Below, piece after piece: positions 1-8,298 of a DNA stretch of 64,000 bases. The DNA is taken from positions 248,001 through 312,000 of the forward strand of contig NZ_VWNA01000003.1 of NCBI RefSeq assembly GCF_009600605.1, in the 5' to 3' direction. Origin of the DNA: Segnochrobactrum spirostomi (GTDB lineage: Bacteria > Pseudomonadota > Alphaproteobacteria > Rhizobiales > Segnochrobactraceae). The notes below the pieces were generated by a model. That model was not told the origin of the DNA, made no database searches, and was given only the letters and a program-made list of their open reading frames with translations. How positions within the stretch are numbered: the first letter of the stretch is position 1; every line of letters begins with the position of its first letter. A program made the translations under genes and the position numbers.

Positions 1-324
1 GTGTCGATCGAGGCCCTGCTGACGGTCGCCGTGATCGACGCGATCCTCCTCGCGGCGGTCCTCGTCTTCACCTATTACGGCAGCGGCTGGCTCGGCTTCG
101 GCCGCGCCGACCGGATCACCATCACGTTCTGCGGCTCGAAGAAGAGCCTCGCCTCCGGCGCGCCGATGGGCAGCGTGATCTTCGCCGGTCAGGATGTCGG
201 CGCCATCGTGCTGCCGCTGATGATCTTTCACCAGATCCAGCTCATGACCTGCGCCGTGCTCGCCCGCCGCTTCGCAGAAGCTGCGAAGCGGGGAGAGGCG
301 AGCACTTCGCCGGCGGGCGAATGA
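1..324 (+). CDS. Bile acid:sodium symporter family protein, C-terminal part (cut by window edge)
   Basis: This is an open frame from the first base to a TGA, giving 107 residues. The start lies outside the window. Two hydrophobic segments are visible (about residues 5-26 and 55-80). The conserved signature CGSKKSLASGAPM (residues 44-56) is typical of the YfeH/SBF-like branch of the bile acid:sodium symporter superfamily, a set of inner-membrane transporters of about 330 residues whose natural substrates are mostly unknown. What is seen therefore corresponds to the last third of the protein. A weak inverted repeat (TGAGGC/GCCTCA, 322-345) overlaps the stop codon but has no T-tract. The family call is fairly sure; the substrate is not. 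Confidence 0.8.
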   Translation: MSIEALLTVAVIDAILLAAVLVFTYYGSGWLGFGRADRITITFCGSKKSLASGAPMGSVIFAGQDVGAIVLPLMIFHQIQLMTCAVLARRFAEAAKRGEASTSPAGE

Positions 325-785
325 GGCTGCGGTGTCGCTGCCTCACGGCCTGCTGCAAGAAATTCAAAGTTGAAAAACTTGTTTCAGTTATGACGTACTC
401 GTTGAGTCGATGGATGAGAAGTGAAGAGTAGTCTGTCGTTTGATATTAAGAAAAGCAACGCCAGATTTTTTCTTGAAGGGGCGAATGATGATCGTTCCGA
501 TATGTACTCGCGGAGCGCGTGAGGCATATGGCCAAGGCCTGCGACGGGTTCTGAGGTTATCCGTCATGTCGAGACAGGAAGGATGTGCTCGAATAACGCG
601 GGTGGCCCAAGGAGGCGTCGGAAAATAGTCGAGGGTGCGCCAGATGTCGACGTTCGGCAGGCTGTGCCTCTTGTGGAGCGGCGCACCGTCGGACATGACG
701 GCGGTATGGCCGGTCGGTTTCATGGATGGCCTCGTAGGAGATCAGAGACAGGGGAGGGCCGACCAGCTGCTGCGCCGGTCGGCTA

Positions 786-1131
786 TTACGGGGGCATGCT
801 GTGGAGCGCGGCCCGGAGGGCCGGGAGGGGCTTGGAAACGATCCGCGTGAGGCGCCAGTGGGCGGCCGGCGGCAGCTCGACGATGTCGAAGGTAAGGGGC
901 GACGCGGTCCGAAAGAGGCGGTAGAGGCAGGGTGTGGGGAGCGTGCCGGTTTCGGCGTCGTAGGGCTGGAAGGTGAAGCTGTCGGGGGGCCCGGCCGACG
1001 AGCTTGCCCCGGCCGTTGTCCTGCGCCCAGGCGGAGAACTTGTTCTTGTGGCGCGCCGGCGGCCGCGAGGTGCCGTTCGACCAGGTGATGATGGAGCCGA
1101 GGGGCGCGCGATGGGCGATCGTGGCAGACAT
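786..1131 (-). pseudogene. Small unknown gene interrupted by a frameshift at a G6 run
   Basis: Reading the minus strand, an ATG at 1131 is preceded by AGGATG at a good ribosome-binding distance. It opens a frame beginning MSATIAHRAPLGSIITWSNG with natural-looking composition. Near 984-989 (six G on the plus strand) the coding signal jumps to another frame, continues with DSFTFQPYDAETGTLPTP and stops at 786. Joined, the product would be about 115 residues. I do not recognise the family. The sharp switch at a homopolymer suggests either a true one-base indel or a sequencing error. The gene lies about 210 bp downstream (minus-strand sense) of the first hairpin repeat. Confidence 0.4.
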
Positions 1132-1343
1132 GATGTCATCCTGCTTGGCTGGGGTACGGCAAAAGATGGGATCATTCCCTTGAGCGCCCGCTCGGCGGGG
1201 CTGCGACGTTGATGTCCGTGAGGAGGTATGCGCGGGCCGCAGGATCGGTGATCGTGCTTGCATTCGCGCGGCATCGGAGTATCGTATGGAGTGACGATGG
1301 GCTCTGTGAAAGCCCGCCGTCGTTCCGCTTAGCCGAGTATTCG

Positions 1344-1397
1344 GACCCAGAGGGCGATTGACCACCCCCTCTGGGTCTTCTCTATTCTAAGCGTGAC
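1344..1397. repeat. Hairpin repeat copy 1 (REP-like or terminator-like)
   Basis: An 11-bp perfect stem (1344-1354 with 1367-1377, GACCCAGAGGG / CCCTCTGGGTC) closes a 12-base loop. It is followed by TTCTCTATTCTAAGCGTGAC. The same architecture, with the same stem and loop lengths and the same 3' tail, recurs at 2591-2644. The two 54-bp copies differ at about nine positions. One stem difference is compensated on both sides (A1349-T1372 here, G-C in the other copy) and one is a G-T wobble. This supports a selected or recently copied structured element. On the plus strand it could also act as a terminator, but the conserved sequence beyond the hairpin argues for a repeat family. Confidence 0.6.
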
Positions 1398-1954
1398 GCT
1401 CAATGGAAAAATCCACATCGCTGTAACTCCACTGCCCGGGACGGAATGTCGTCGGGCACCCGGGAGGCACACCCCCGGGTCCGCTTCCGACGTCACGTGC
1501 GATGCTCGAAGGCATGTGCGGAGCCGGCGCGGGTGGTAGCGCGGCCGGCATCGGGACGTCGAAATGCGGGACCTCTCATGCGAGAGGGTTGGTCGCCGAC
1601 GGGCCGGGAGCCGCGTCGGGACGGGATCGCGCGGAGAGCGCAACTCTATGATTTTCGGGGTTTCCCCTAAATCATCTCCACAAATTGCGGCCGATAAATC
1701 AGTATAATCGCCATCAGCAATTCATCATTGGCAGTACCGGGACGGCGAAGTGTGCGCGGATTCGGTGGGTCCGCGGTAGCCGGGCCTTCTCCGCCCTGCC
1801 TCTGCGGCCGTTGTGTGCTGTGGCAGAACGTGACGCGGGCGCGGCGCCGAGGTAATATGGCGAGGTCGCCGGCGTCGATTGAGCAATCGCCTGGGCGAGG
1901 CCGGGCAGGTTGGACTCGCTCGGTCTGGGCGGTGCCGTCGGCCGGCGGGCGACA

Positions 1955-2335
1955 TCATGTTAGCCCGGCGGGAGCAGCACGCCAGGTTTGGTCGGGCAGC
2001 CGCGGGAAACGCGACTGGGATCGTTTGCTTTTGTCCTTTTGGGCGGGCCGGAGCAGCACGTGCTCCATGACAGTGAGGCCGCGCTGGAAGTCCGGCAGAC
2101 CGACTTTATGGATGGTCTCGTGACCGGTGCGCTCATCGTCGATCTCGACAATCTCGACTTGAAAGGTATGACCCCAGAACGCCGGAGGCGTACCAGGGTC
2201 CGCTTTCGTCTTTGCCGATGCTGGCTACGGCCCTGATTCAGAGCACCAGCTGTTGGTGACGGGATCTCCATTTTCGATCGCAGAGACCATCATGTTGGCG
2301 ATAGTGGTGGTGGGGATGTTGATCGTGATCTGCAT
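1955..2335 (-). pseudogene. Remnant of a small phage/plasmid-type protein, frameshifted
   Basis: The ATG at 2335 has a strong Shine-Dalgarno (GAGGAG, about 6 bases upstream on the minus strand) and begins MQITINIPTTTIANMMVSAI. That frame stops at 2225 after about 36 residues. A second frame then carries convincing coding sequence (WGHTFQVEIVEIDDERTGHE followed by GLPDFQRGLTVM) and ends at 1955. From memory, the pattern of a short beta-strand start, an A-E-G/N-G turn and a late ...RGL.VM helix resembles small proteins common in rhizobial prophages and plasmids. This cannot be confirmed from sequence alone. At least one indel separates the two halves, so it is called a pseudogene. Confidence 0.4.
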
Positions 2336-2590
2336 GGAAAGCTCCTCTGCTCGGGGTTTGGTGACGTGACGGAGATCAGAGCCGCGGGCGATCCGGTTGC
2401 CGGCGCGGAGAGAGTTGTGGCGCGGAAAGAGTTGTGTCGCGGGAACGCGCGGAGCGGCGGACGATTGGTGAGGGCCGGGTGCCGCATCCCAAAGGATGTC
2501 GGGCTTGAATTCCTGACTGGCCGGAGTAAATTGTTTGAGTGGATGCAGGCGTTGGAGCGCCTGCATCCTTTTCGCCTAGCTCAGAAAGTT

Positions 2591-2644
2591 GACTCGGAGG
2601 GTGAGAGACCAGCCCCTCCGGGTCTTTTCGATTCTAAGCGTGAC
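2591..2644. repeat. Hairpin repeat copy 2 (REP-like or terminator-like)
   Basis: An 11-bp stem (2591-2601 with 2614-2624) contains one G-T wobble and closes a 12-base loop. It is followed by TTTTCGATTCTAAGCGTGAC. It is about 83% identical to the copy at 1344-1397 over 54 bases, with compensatory stem changes. It sits roughly 250 bp upstream, in the minus-strand sense, of the gene remnant at 1955-2335, which mirrors the layout around copy 1. Confidence 0.6.
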
Positions 2645-2813
2645 AGTCCATAGCGAGAGCAAACATCTGTGCACTTCATCTCGACGACAAAGGCACCTCG
2701 CCGTTGCGCTCGGCGGCCCATCCTCTGACAGTCGGCGCCGCTGGCCGGGCGCCCGGCGCTTCTTGCCGTCGAAGTTCAGATGAGTTCGTGAAGAGGGCGG
2801 CCCACCGGTGGGC

Positions 2814-3002
2814 TCACGGCGTGTCACCGGGCGTGGCGTCAGTACCGCCGATCGGACCGGAGGCGATCACTGCGCTCAAATTCGGTAGGACGGTGGTAGG
2901 GATGTCATATTGTACGAAGGCGAGCTGGTGATTTGTCGGCGCGCCGATGCTTTGCATCGAGCCCAATGCGGCATGCCCGACGAAGCCGAGCGCGGAATCG
3001 CG
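2814..3002 (-). other. Unplaced open frame, possible remnant gene end
   Basis: Between a TAG ending at 3003 and a TGA at 2814 the minus strand has a 62-codon open frame without an obvious start. It contains GFVGHAALGSMQSIGAPTNH and further natural-looking sequence ending ATPGDTP. It begins just after the stop of the antitoxin gene. That is where a MazF-type toxin would be expected, but the translation shows none of the toxin signatures. It may be the decayed 3' end of a gene. No family is recognised. Confidence 0.2.
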
Positions 3003-3026
3003 CTAAAATCTCAAGATTTCGCCATG

Positions 3027-3269
3027 TCATAGGGCTTCCTCACCCTGGGGTGAGCCGAAATCAATTGGCTCATGCAAATTACATGAGCTGATGCCGCTTA
3101 GCATTTGATCAAGATCATCATTGAAGTTTTGGACTTTCTCGATGATGACGCGGCCGCCGTCCGCCCGAATGTCGACCTCATCATCGGCTCTCAAGCCCGC
3201 AGCCTCCATAACAGCAGTGGGAATCGGGACCACCGCGCTATTGCCTCGCTTTTTCACTTTTACGCGCAT
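3027..3269 (-). CDS. AbrB/MazE-type antitoxin
   Basis: The product is 80 residues. The N-terminal half carries the swapped-hairpin AbrB/SpoVT DNA-binding signature (KKRGNSAVVPIP, GLRADDEVDIRADGGRVIIE) that dimerises and binds its own promoter in toxin-antitoxin systems. The C-terminal 35 residues, including NFNDDLDQMLSGI, match the usual toxin-binding tail in position. The ATG at 3269 is preceded by GGAGAG, which is why it is preferred over the upstream in-frame extension to 3587. No MazF-, ChpB- or PemK-like toxin is visible on either side. It is an orphan antitoxin, the survivor of a decayed pair, or a stand-alone AbrB regulator. Confidence 0.75.
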   Translation of the reverse strand: MRVKVKKRGNSAVVPIPTAVMEAAGLRADDEVDIRADGGRVIIEKVQNFNDDLDQMLSGISSCNLHEPIDFGSPQGEEAL

Positions 3270-4130
3270 AGTAACTCTCTCCGTGTGAGACTGCGATAAA
3301 GTTGGCGCATATTCACTCGATAGGAAATAATGGACAGTCGAATATGCGGAAATATTACATGAATTAATATAAGTGCCGTCGGTTGTCGCAGGGGTAATGT
3401 CGCTTCTAATGCTTATCTTGCGACCAGAAAAATTGCCATGGGGATTGATTTCTAAAAAATCGCCGGCGAAATAAATAGATGAACGGGATAAATCGCTACT
3501 GCCGAATAAAAAATTTATCCTGGGACCGCACCACAACGGACCATCAGGCAAATGAGCCAAGCGCCAGAACACTGCGGCGCCATTCACACGGATGTCAACC
3601 GCATCTTGCTCTATCCGAAGTTGGCGTATGGGTCTCGCCGGAGAGAATAGCCCGCTCAGAGAGGCCTGCCTGCGATGGGGCCTCAGCTTCAGTAGAGAGT
3701 ATTGTGCCGGGCCGGCTAGACTAATGCGCGTGAAAGGGACTCTAGAGCGGATCCGTTCAGTTGCATATTATCCGGCTGTCGCAGATACCCGGCCGACATA
3801 GCGCATCGGATGGCGGGCGGGATCCAACTGAGCGGTCGAGATGTTCGAGGCGAAAGAGATTTTCTTCTGGTCAGCTCGCGTAGGTGCCCGAGCCGCTTAG
3901 CCGAAGAACTCGGAAGGAAAATGCGATCTATCCAATTAAGAAGCTTGATCCAGTCAGTGCGCCTCATCCTAATACAGTGTAGCATTAGAATGCGTCTGAT
4001 CGATAAGCGGCTCCCGCTGAAATGTGGCATCCCATCGGCGATGCTCGTCGAAACAGTCCGACCTCATTAGCGCGCACGCCAGCCAACGGAGCCGGTACGC
4101 TTCTCTCAAAACATGATCAACTCTGGCGCC
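3270..4130. other. Intergenic region, no gene supported
   Basis: This stretch is more A+T-rich than its surroundings, and all open frames are short with poor codon use. The antitoxin promoter should lie in about 3290-3420 (minus strand). I see no tRNA, repeat or convincing terminator. Confidence 0.4.
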
Positions 4131-5267
4131 TCAGCCGATGGGATAGATACGTCGGGCGTTCTCGGAGGCGATGGCGCGGGCGATCGCCTCGGCCTTGGCG
4201 GGCGTTGCGTCGCCTGCCGCGATCCAGCCGTCGAGCACCTTGGCGAGGGCGTTGCGGAACAGCCGCGCGCCGAGGAAATGCAGTTCCGCCAGCCCGAAGG
4301 CGTCGGACGAATAAAGCTGCTTGTAGAACGGCGTCAGTTCCATCGCCTCGGCTAGAATTCGGCCGGCCGAAGGGCCTGTGAAGTTCTGAATGACGCCGAT
4401 GTCCAGATAGACGTTCGAGAAGACCTCGGCGAGGAACGCCGCCTCGCGGATAAACGGGTAGCAATGGAGGAGCGTGATCGGCACGTCCCATTCCTCCATC
4501 GCCGCGATGAAGGGCGTGAACACCGTCGGGTCGCATTTCGGCATCCGGATGTCGGCATCGCCGAAACCGACATGAAGTTGCAGCGGATAGCGATGGGTGC
4601 GGCAGAGTTCGCCGGCGCGGAAGAGGGCGTAGCGGATCAGGATCGCATCTTCGAGGCGGCGGCTGCGGCCGGCGGCGAGCGCGGCGAGCCAGCGGCTCCC
4701 GGCGGCATCGACCTCGGCGAGCGTCGGCGGACATTGCACGATGTCGAAGCTGGTCCGGTAGGCGACGATCGATTTGAGGCCGACGGCGCCGCGGGCGCGC
4801 TCCTCGATCCGGTCGTCGAAGGCTTTGCGCAGGCCCGCGCCGTCGGCGGGACCGGTCCGCGCCACCTCTTCCATCACCGCTTCGATGCGCACCACTTCCG
4901 CGGCCGGAATGCCGGTCACATTCTCCATGGCGGCGGGATCGAGGATCGCGTCCGAGCGGTGGCCGGTGTCGATCAGGAGCCGCGAGACGCCGGTCGCGCC
5001 GGCAAGCCGCCGCGTCACTTCCTCGGGCGACAAGGCGAGGCGGGCGGCCAGATAGGCCTCGGGCTCGGCGTGGGGCTCGAGGCCGAGTTGGGGCGCGCAC
5101 CAGCGCAGGAGGACGAGGCCGAGCGGCTTGTCGAATTGCGTGCAGCCGGCGACGGGTTTGTGGCCCTCGCTCATCAGCGCCTCGAAGGCGGGCCGCTCCA
5201 GCGGCCGCGCCACTACACCATGGCAATGGTGGTCGATGAGGGGGAGGCTGTCGATGAAGCTCTGCAC
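4131..5267 (-). CDS. Amidohydrolase family protein (FluG N-domain-like)
   Basis: The product is 378 residues, a TIM-barrel amidohydrolase of the metal-dependent Amidohydro_2 type. The N-terminal IDHHCHG gives the first two metal-binding histidines. Later histidines fall in LQLHVGFGD and LLHCYPF, and an aspartate in YSSDAFG near the C-terminus. The GTG start at 5267 is chosen because GAGGAGG precedes it; the longer open frame lacks this. It follows the glutamine-synthetase-like gene by 11 bp and ends the operon. In fungi, FluG fuses this kind of domain to a glutamine-synthetase-like domain. The likely role (inference) is hydrolysis of the gamma-glutamyl or amide product made by the neighbouring ligase. 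Confidence 0.8.
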   Translation of the reverse strand: MQSFIDSLPLIDHHCHGVVARPLERPAFEALMSEGHKPVAGCTQFDKPLGLVLLRWCAPQLGLEPHAEPEAYLAARLALSPEEVTRRLAGATGVSRLLIDTGHRSDAILDPAAMENVTGIPAAEVVRIEAVMEEVARTGPADGAGLRKAFDDRIEERARGAVGLKSIVAYRTSFDIVQCPPTLAEVDAAGSRWLAALAAGRSRRLEDAILIRYALFRAGELCRTHRYPLQLHVGFGDADIRMPKCDPTVFTPFIAAMEEWDVPITLLHCYPFIREAAFLAEVFSNVYLDIGVIQNFTGPSAGRILAEAMELTPFYKQLYSSDAFGLAELHFLGARLFRNALAKVLDGWIAAGDATPAKAEAIARAIASENARRIYPIG

Positions 5268-5278
5268 GTCAGGCCTCC

Positions 5279-6592
5279 TCAATAGGCGGTCTTGTAGCGG
5301 GCGAACAGTGCCGCCTCGTCGAGGTCGCGCGCGCTCGCGCACTCCCACAGCTTGAGGCGGCGATAGACGTCGTAGAGCGTCGGCGAGAACCAGCCGCGGG
5401 CGATCTCGTCCGCCTCGAGGGCGGCGAGCGCGGCATCGAGCGAGGTCGGCAGCGGCACGATGCCGAGCGCTTCCCGCTCCGCCTCGGAGAGATCTGCCGG
5501 GTCGCGGTCGATCGCGGGCGGCAGAGCGAGCTTGCGCCGGATCCCGTCGAGGCCGGCGTGGACGAGGGCGCCGAGCGTCAGATAGGGCGAGGCGCAGGCA
5601 TCGGCCGGGCGGTACTCGACATTGTAGGCGCGGCGGCGCCGCTCCAGTTCGGGGGAGGCCGAGGGGGTGACGCGCAGCGCCGCCTCGCGGTTCTGCAACC
5701 CGATCGCGCGGAAGCCGCAGCTCCAGGCGTGGGGCGTCAGGCGATAATAGGAGACCGGCGTCGGCGCGGTGATCGCCACGAGCGCGTCGAGGTGGGCGAG
5801 AATGCCGGCGCAGAAATGGGCGACGACGGGGGAGAGGCCGAGCTCGCCCTCCGGATCGTGGGTCACGTTCGTCTTGTCGTCGAGCCGGACCAGACTGAAG
5901 TGAATGTGGGCGCCGTTGCCGACCGCGCGGCGGGCCGGCTTCGGGGTGAAGGAGACGCGCGCGCCATGCTCGGCCGCCACGGCGCGGATGATCTCACGGG
6001 CGATCAGCGCGGCATCGGCCGCCGTCACGCCAACCTCGGGGGCGCAACTGATCTCGTATTGGGAGGCGCCATATTCCGGCTCCAGGCTCTCCGGCGAAAC
6101 GCCCGCGGCGAGAAGCGCCGAGGCGCAATCCTGGAGGAAAACGTTGGCGCGCCGAGCTGCGGCGAAGGTGAAGCCGCCCTCGACCGGCGTCTCGGCCTCG
6201 AACGTGAACTCGTGCTCGAAACTCGCCGCGATGGTCAGCCCCGTCTCGGACGCCAGCGCGTCGAGCGCGTGCCGGTAGAAGGTGCGGGTGCAGCAATCCC
6301 AGTCTTCCGTCGCGGAGCGCTTCGAATTGCAGATCGACGCGGTCCAGCGCTCGCCGGAGTTCGATCCGATGAAGCCGAACCGGGTCGTGGGATCGGGAAT
6401 CTGGCGAACCTCGTCCATCGGTCCCCAGGGATTGTCGACGATCGAACCGAAGGCGGTCAGCGCCTGCCCGGCGCAGGCCCAGCCGAGGCCGGTCTCCTCC
6501 TTGTTCGGCAGGTCGGAGAGCCGCACGCCGCGGGTCCGCGTCACGCCGACGAGGTCGCTCCAGAGCAGATAATTGAGGGGCTCGCGGCTCAT
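5279..6592 (-). CDS. Glutamine synthetase family protein (gamma-glutamyl-amine ligase type)
   Basis: The product is 437 residues with the GS fold. The catalytic-domain signatures EHEFTFE, NGAHIHFS and a late R-rich stretch (RRRRAYNVEYR) are visible. It is closer to the GlnA3/PuuA-like class than to GlnA. These enzymes join glutamate to amines such as polyamines or ethanolamine using ATP, as the first step of gamma-glutamylated catabolism. The start at 6592 (MSREPLNYLL) has AAGGACG upstream. It lies 99 bp after livH and 11 bp before an amidohydrolase, in an operon for amino-acid-type ABC import, so a catabolic role is more likely than ammonium assimilation. The substrate cannot be read from the sequence. 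Confidence 0.8.
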   Translation of the reverse strand: MSREPLNYLLWSDLVGVTRTRGVRLSDLPNKEETGLGWACAGQALTAFGSIVDNPWGPMDEVRQIPDPTTRFGFIGSNSGERWTASICNSKRSATEDWDCCTRTFYRHALDALASETGLTIAASFEHEFTFEAETPVEGGFTFAAARRANVFLQDCASALLAAGVSPESLEPEYGASQYEISCAPEVGVTAADAALIAREIIRAVAAEHGARVSFTPKPARRAVGNGAHIHFSLVRLDDKTNVTHDPEGELGLSPVVAHFCAGILAHLDALVAITAPTPVSYYRLTPHAWSCGFRAIGLQNREAALRVTPSASPELERRRRAYNVEYRPADACASPYLTLGALVHAGLDGIRRKLALPPAIDRDPADLSEAEREALGIVPLPTSLDAALAALEADEIARGWFSPTLYDVYRRLKLWECASARDLDEAALFARYKTAY

Positions 6593-6691
6593 CGCTGTCG
6601 TCCTTGGGTGTTGCGGGATCGGGGCGCCGCGTCGGGCGTCGCGCACCCTCGTTCGTGAAGATCGGCGGGTCGGTGTTGCGCGCTCACGGGC

Positions 6692-7573
6692 TCAACTCCG
6701 GTTCGTTTCGGCCGCCGGAATCAGGCCGTTCGGACGGACCAGCAGCACGACGATGATGCCGGCGAGCACGAGTGCATCGCGGTAGGGGGCGAGGGACGGC
6801 GGCAGCACCGCCTGCAACGCGACCTCGAGCGCGCCGAGCAGCATGCCGCCGGCGACCGCCCCCGACAGGCTGCCGAGGCCGCCGATGACGGTCGCGATGA
6901 AGGCCTTGAGCACGGGCACGAAGCCCATCATCGGATCGACCGAGGCGCGCTGCGCGATCCACAACAGGGCCGCGATGCCGGCGAACACGCCCGAGAGCAG
7001 GAAGGCGACGGCGATGACGCGGTTCGCCGGAATGCCGACGAGGCGCAGGGTGTTGAAGTCCTGGGCCGCGGCGCGCATCGAGGCGCCCATGATGGTGCGG
7101 CGCAGGAACAGTTCCAGCCCGACCAGGGCGAGGATGGAGACGGCGATCGAGATCAGCGGGCCGACGCCGACGGTGAACGCACCGACATGGAACACGCTCG
7201 ACATCCAGTCGGGCATGGCGACGGGCTTGCCACGCGCCGAGATCGCGTTCTGGAACACGACCTTGAGGAGATTGGAGACGGCGAAGCTCGTGAGCAGCAG
7301 GCTCGTCACGCTGGCGCCGCGCATCGGGCGGAACGCGACGCGCTCCATGGCGACCGCCGAGAGCGCGCCGACCGAGACCGCGACCGCCGCCGCCGGCAGA
7401 AGCGGCAGGCCGAGGAGCAGGCTCCCGAGCAGGCCGTAGCCGCTCAGCGTCATCAACTCGCCGTGGGCGAAATTGATGAGCCCGGTGATCGAGAACACGA
7501 TGGCGAGGCCGAGCGCGAGCAAGGCGTAGATGCCGCCGAGGCTGATGGCATTGATGATCTGCTGCAACAGCAT
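6692..7573 (-). CDS. livH: Branched-chain amino acid-type ABC transporter permease LivH
   Basis: The product is 293 residues with about eight hydrophobic segments. The family signatures GLAIVFSITGLINFAHGE near the N-terminus and GGLGSLSGAVAGGMLLG near residue 215 are clear. It forms the inner-membrane channel with the LivM half of the neighbouring fusion protein. It starts 19 bp after livF in the same minus-strand operon. Transporters of this class carry branched-chain amino acids but also amides, urea and other small nitrogen compounds. The ligase and amidohydrolase that follow suggest an amine or amide here. Confidence 0.9.
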   Translation of the reverse strand: MLLQQIINAISLGGIYALLALGLAIVFSITGLINFAHGELMTLSGYGLLGSLLLGLPLLPAAAVAVSVGALSAVAMERVAFRPMRGASVTSLLLTSFAVSNLLKVVFQNAISARGKPVAMPDWMSSVFHVGAFTVGVGPLISIAVSILALVGLELFLRRTIMGASMRAAAQDFNTLRLVGIPANRVIAVAFLLSGVFAGIAALLWIAQRASVDPMMGFVPVLKAFIATVIGGLGSLSGAVAGGMLLGALEVALQAVLPPSLAPYRDALVLAGIIVVLLVRPNGLIPAAETNRS

Positions 7574-7592
7574 GGCGGCTCCCCAGAGAGGC

Positions 7593-8297
7593 TCAGTGTC
7601 CGAGATAGGCCTGGCGCACCAGGTCCGAGGCCGCGACCTCCTGCGCCGACCCCGACAGCACGGCGCGCCCCGAGGCGAGCACCACCGCCTGATCCGCGAG
7701 GTCGAGCGCCAGCGCGACGTTCTGCTCGACGAGGAGCATGGTGAGGCCCGACGCCTTGAGGGCGGTGAGCAGGTCGAACACGTCGTCCACGATCTTCGGC
7801 GCGAGGCCGAGCGAGGGCTCGTCGATCATCAGGAGCTTCGGCCGCGACATCAGCGCCCGCGCGAGCGCCAGCATCTGTTGCTGGCCGCCCGAGAGCGTTC
7901 CGGCCCGGGCGCGATAGAAGCGCTTGAGCACCGGAAAGAGCTCCAGCATTTCCGCCTCGCGCGCGGCGCGTTCCGCCGGGCTATGGTGCATCGCGCCGCC
8001 GAGCAGCAGATTTTCGGCGACGGTGAGCGCCGAGAAGACGCGCCGCCCCTCGGGCGCCAGCGAGATGCCGAGGCGCGAGCGCGCCTCGGGCGGCAGCCGG
8101 CTGACGTCGCGGCCCTCGAAGAGGATGCGCCCCTGCGCCGGCAGCACGAGGCCGCTGATGGCCGCGAGCGTGCTGCTCTTGCCGGCCCCGTTGGCGCCGA
8201 TCAGAGCGAGCACGCTGCCTTGGGCAACATGCAGGTCGAGACGCTCGACCGCGATCGCCTCGCCGTACCGGACCTGGAGCGCATCGACCTTCAGCAT
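7593..8297 (-). CDS. livF: ABC transporter ATP-binding protein LivF
   Basis: The product is 234 residues, the normal LivF length. Walker A GANGAGKSS is at residues 34-42, the signature LSGGQQQMLALARAL follows at mid-protein, and Walker B LLMIDEPSLGLAP comes next. The ATG at 8297 lies two bases from the last base of the upstream livK stop, so the two genes are almost certainly translationally coupled. It is the second ATPase of the importer; the first is fused to LivM. Confidence 0.92.
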   Translation of the reverse strand: MLKVDALQVRYGEAIAVERLDLHVAQGSVLALIGANGAGKSSTLAAISGLVLPAQGRILFEGRDVSRLPPEARSRLGISLAPEGRRVFSALTVAENLLLGGAMHHSPAERAAREAEMLELFPVLKRFYRARAGTLSGGQQQMLALARALMSRPKLLMIDEPSLGLAPKIVDDVFDLLTALKASGLTMLLVEQNVALALDLADQAVVLASGRAVLSGSAQEVAASDLVRQAYLGH

Positions 8298-8298
8298 G

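Larger units (their letters stand above)
325..3026. other. Gene-poor decayed region between the symporter and the antitoxin gene
   Basis: No intact gene longer than about 110 codons with plausible codon use is seen. The stretch holds two hairpin repeats (1344-1397 and 2591-2644), two interrupted minus-strand genes (786-1131 and 1955-2335) and an unplaced open frame (2814-3002). Around 640-720 on the minus strand the phrase SLPNVDIWRTL weakly echoes GLPDFQRGL of the 1955-2335 remnant, which suggests a second, more decayed relative. The arrangement hairpin then small minus-strand gene occurs twice, about 1.25 kb apart. This looks like an eroded mobile or phage-derived insertion, but no integrase, transposase or terminal repeat is visible. 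Confidence 0.5.

Noticed and set aside
1344-1377. Simple Rho-independent terminator
   Set aside because: The conserved sequence beyond the T-rich part and the second copy at 2591-2644 point to a repeat family, though terminator activity remains possible.
3027-3587. A 186-residue version of the antitoxin with an N-terminal extension
   Set aside because: The extra 106 residues have no family similarity, whereas the ATG at 3269 has a good ribosome-binding site and matches where AbrB proteins start.
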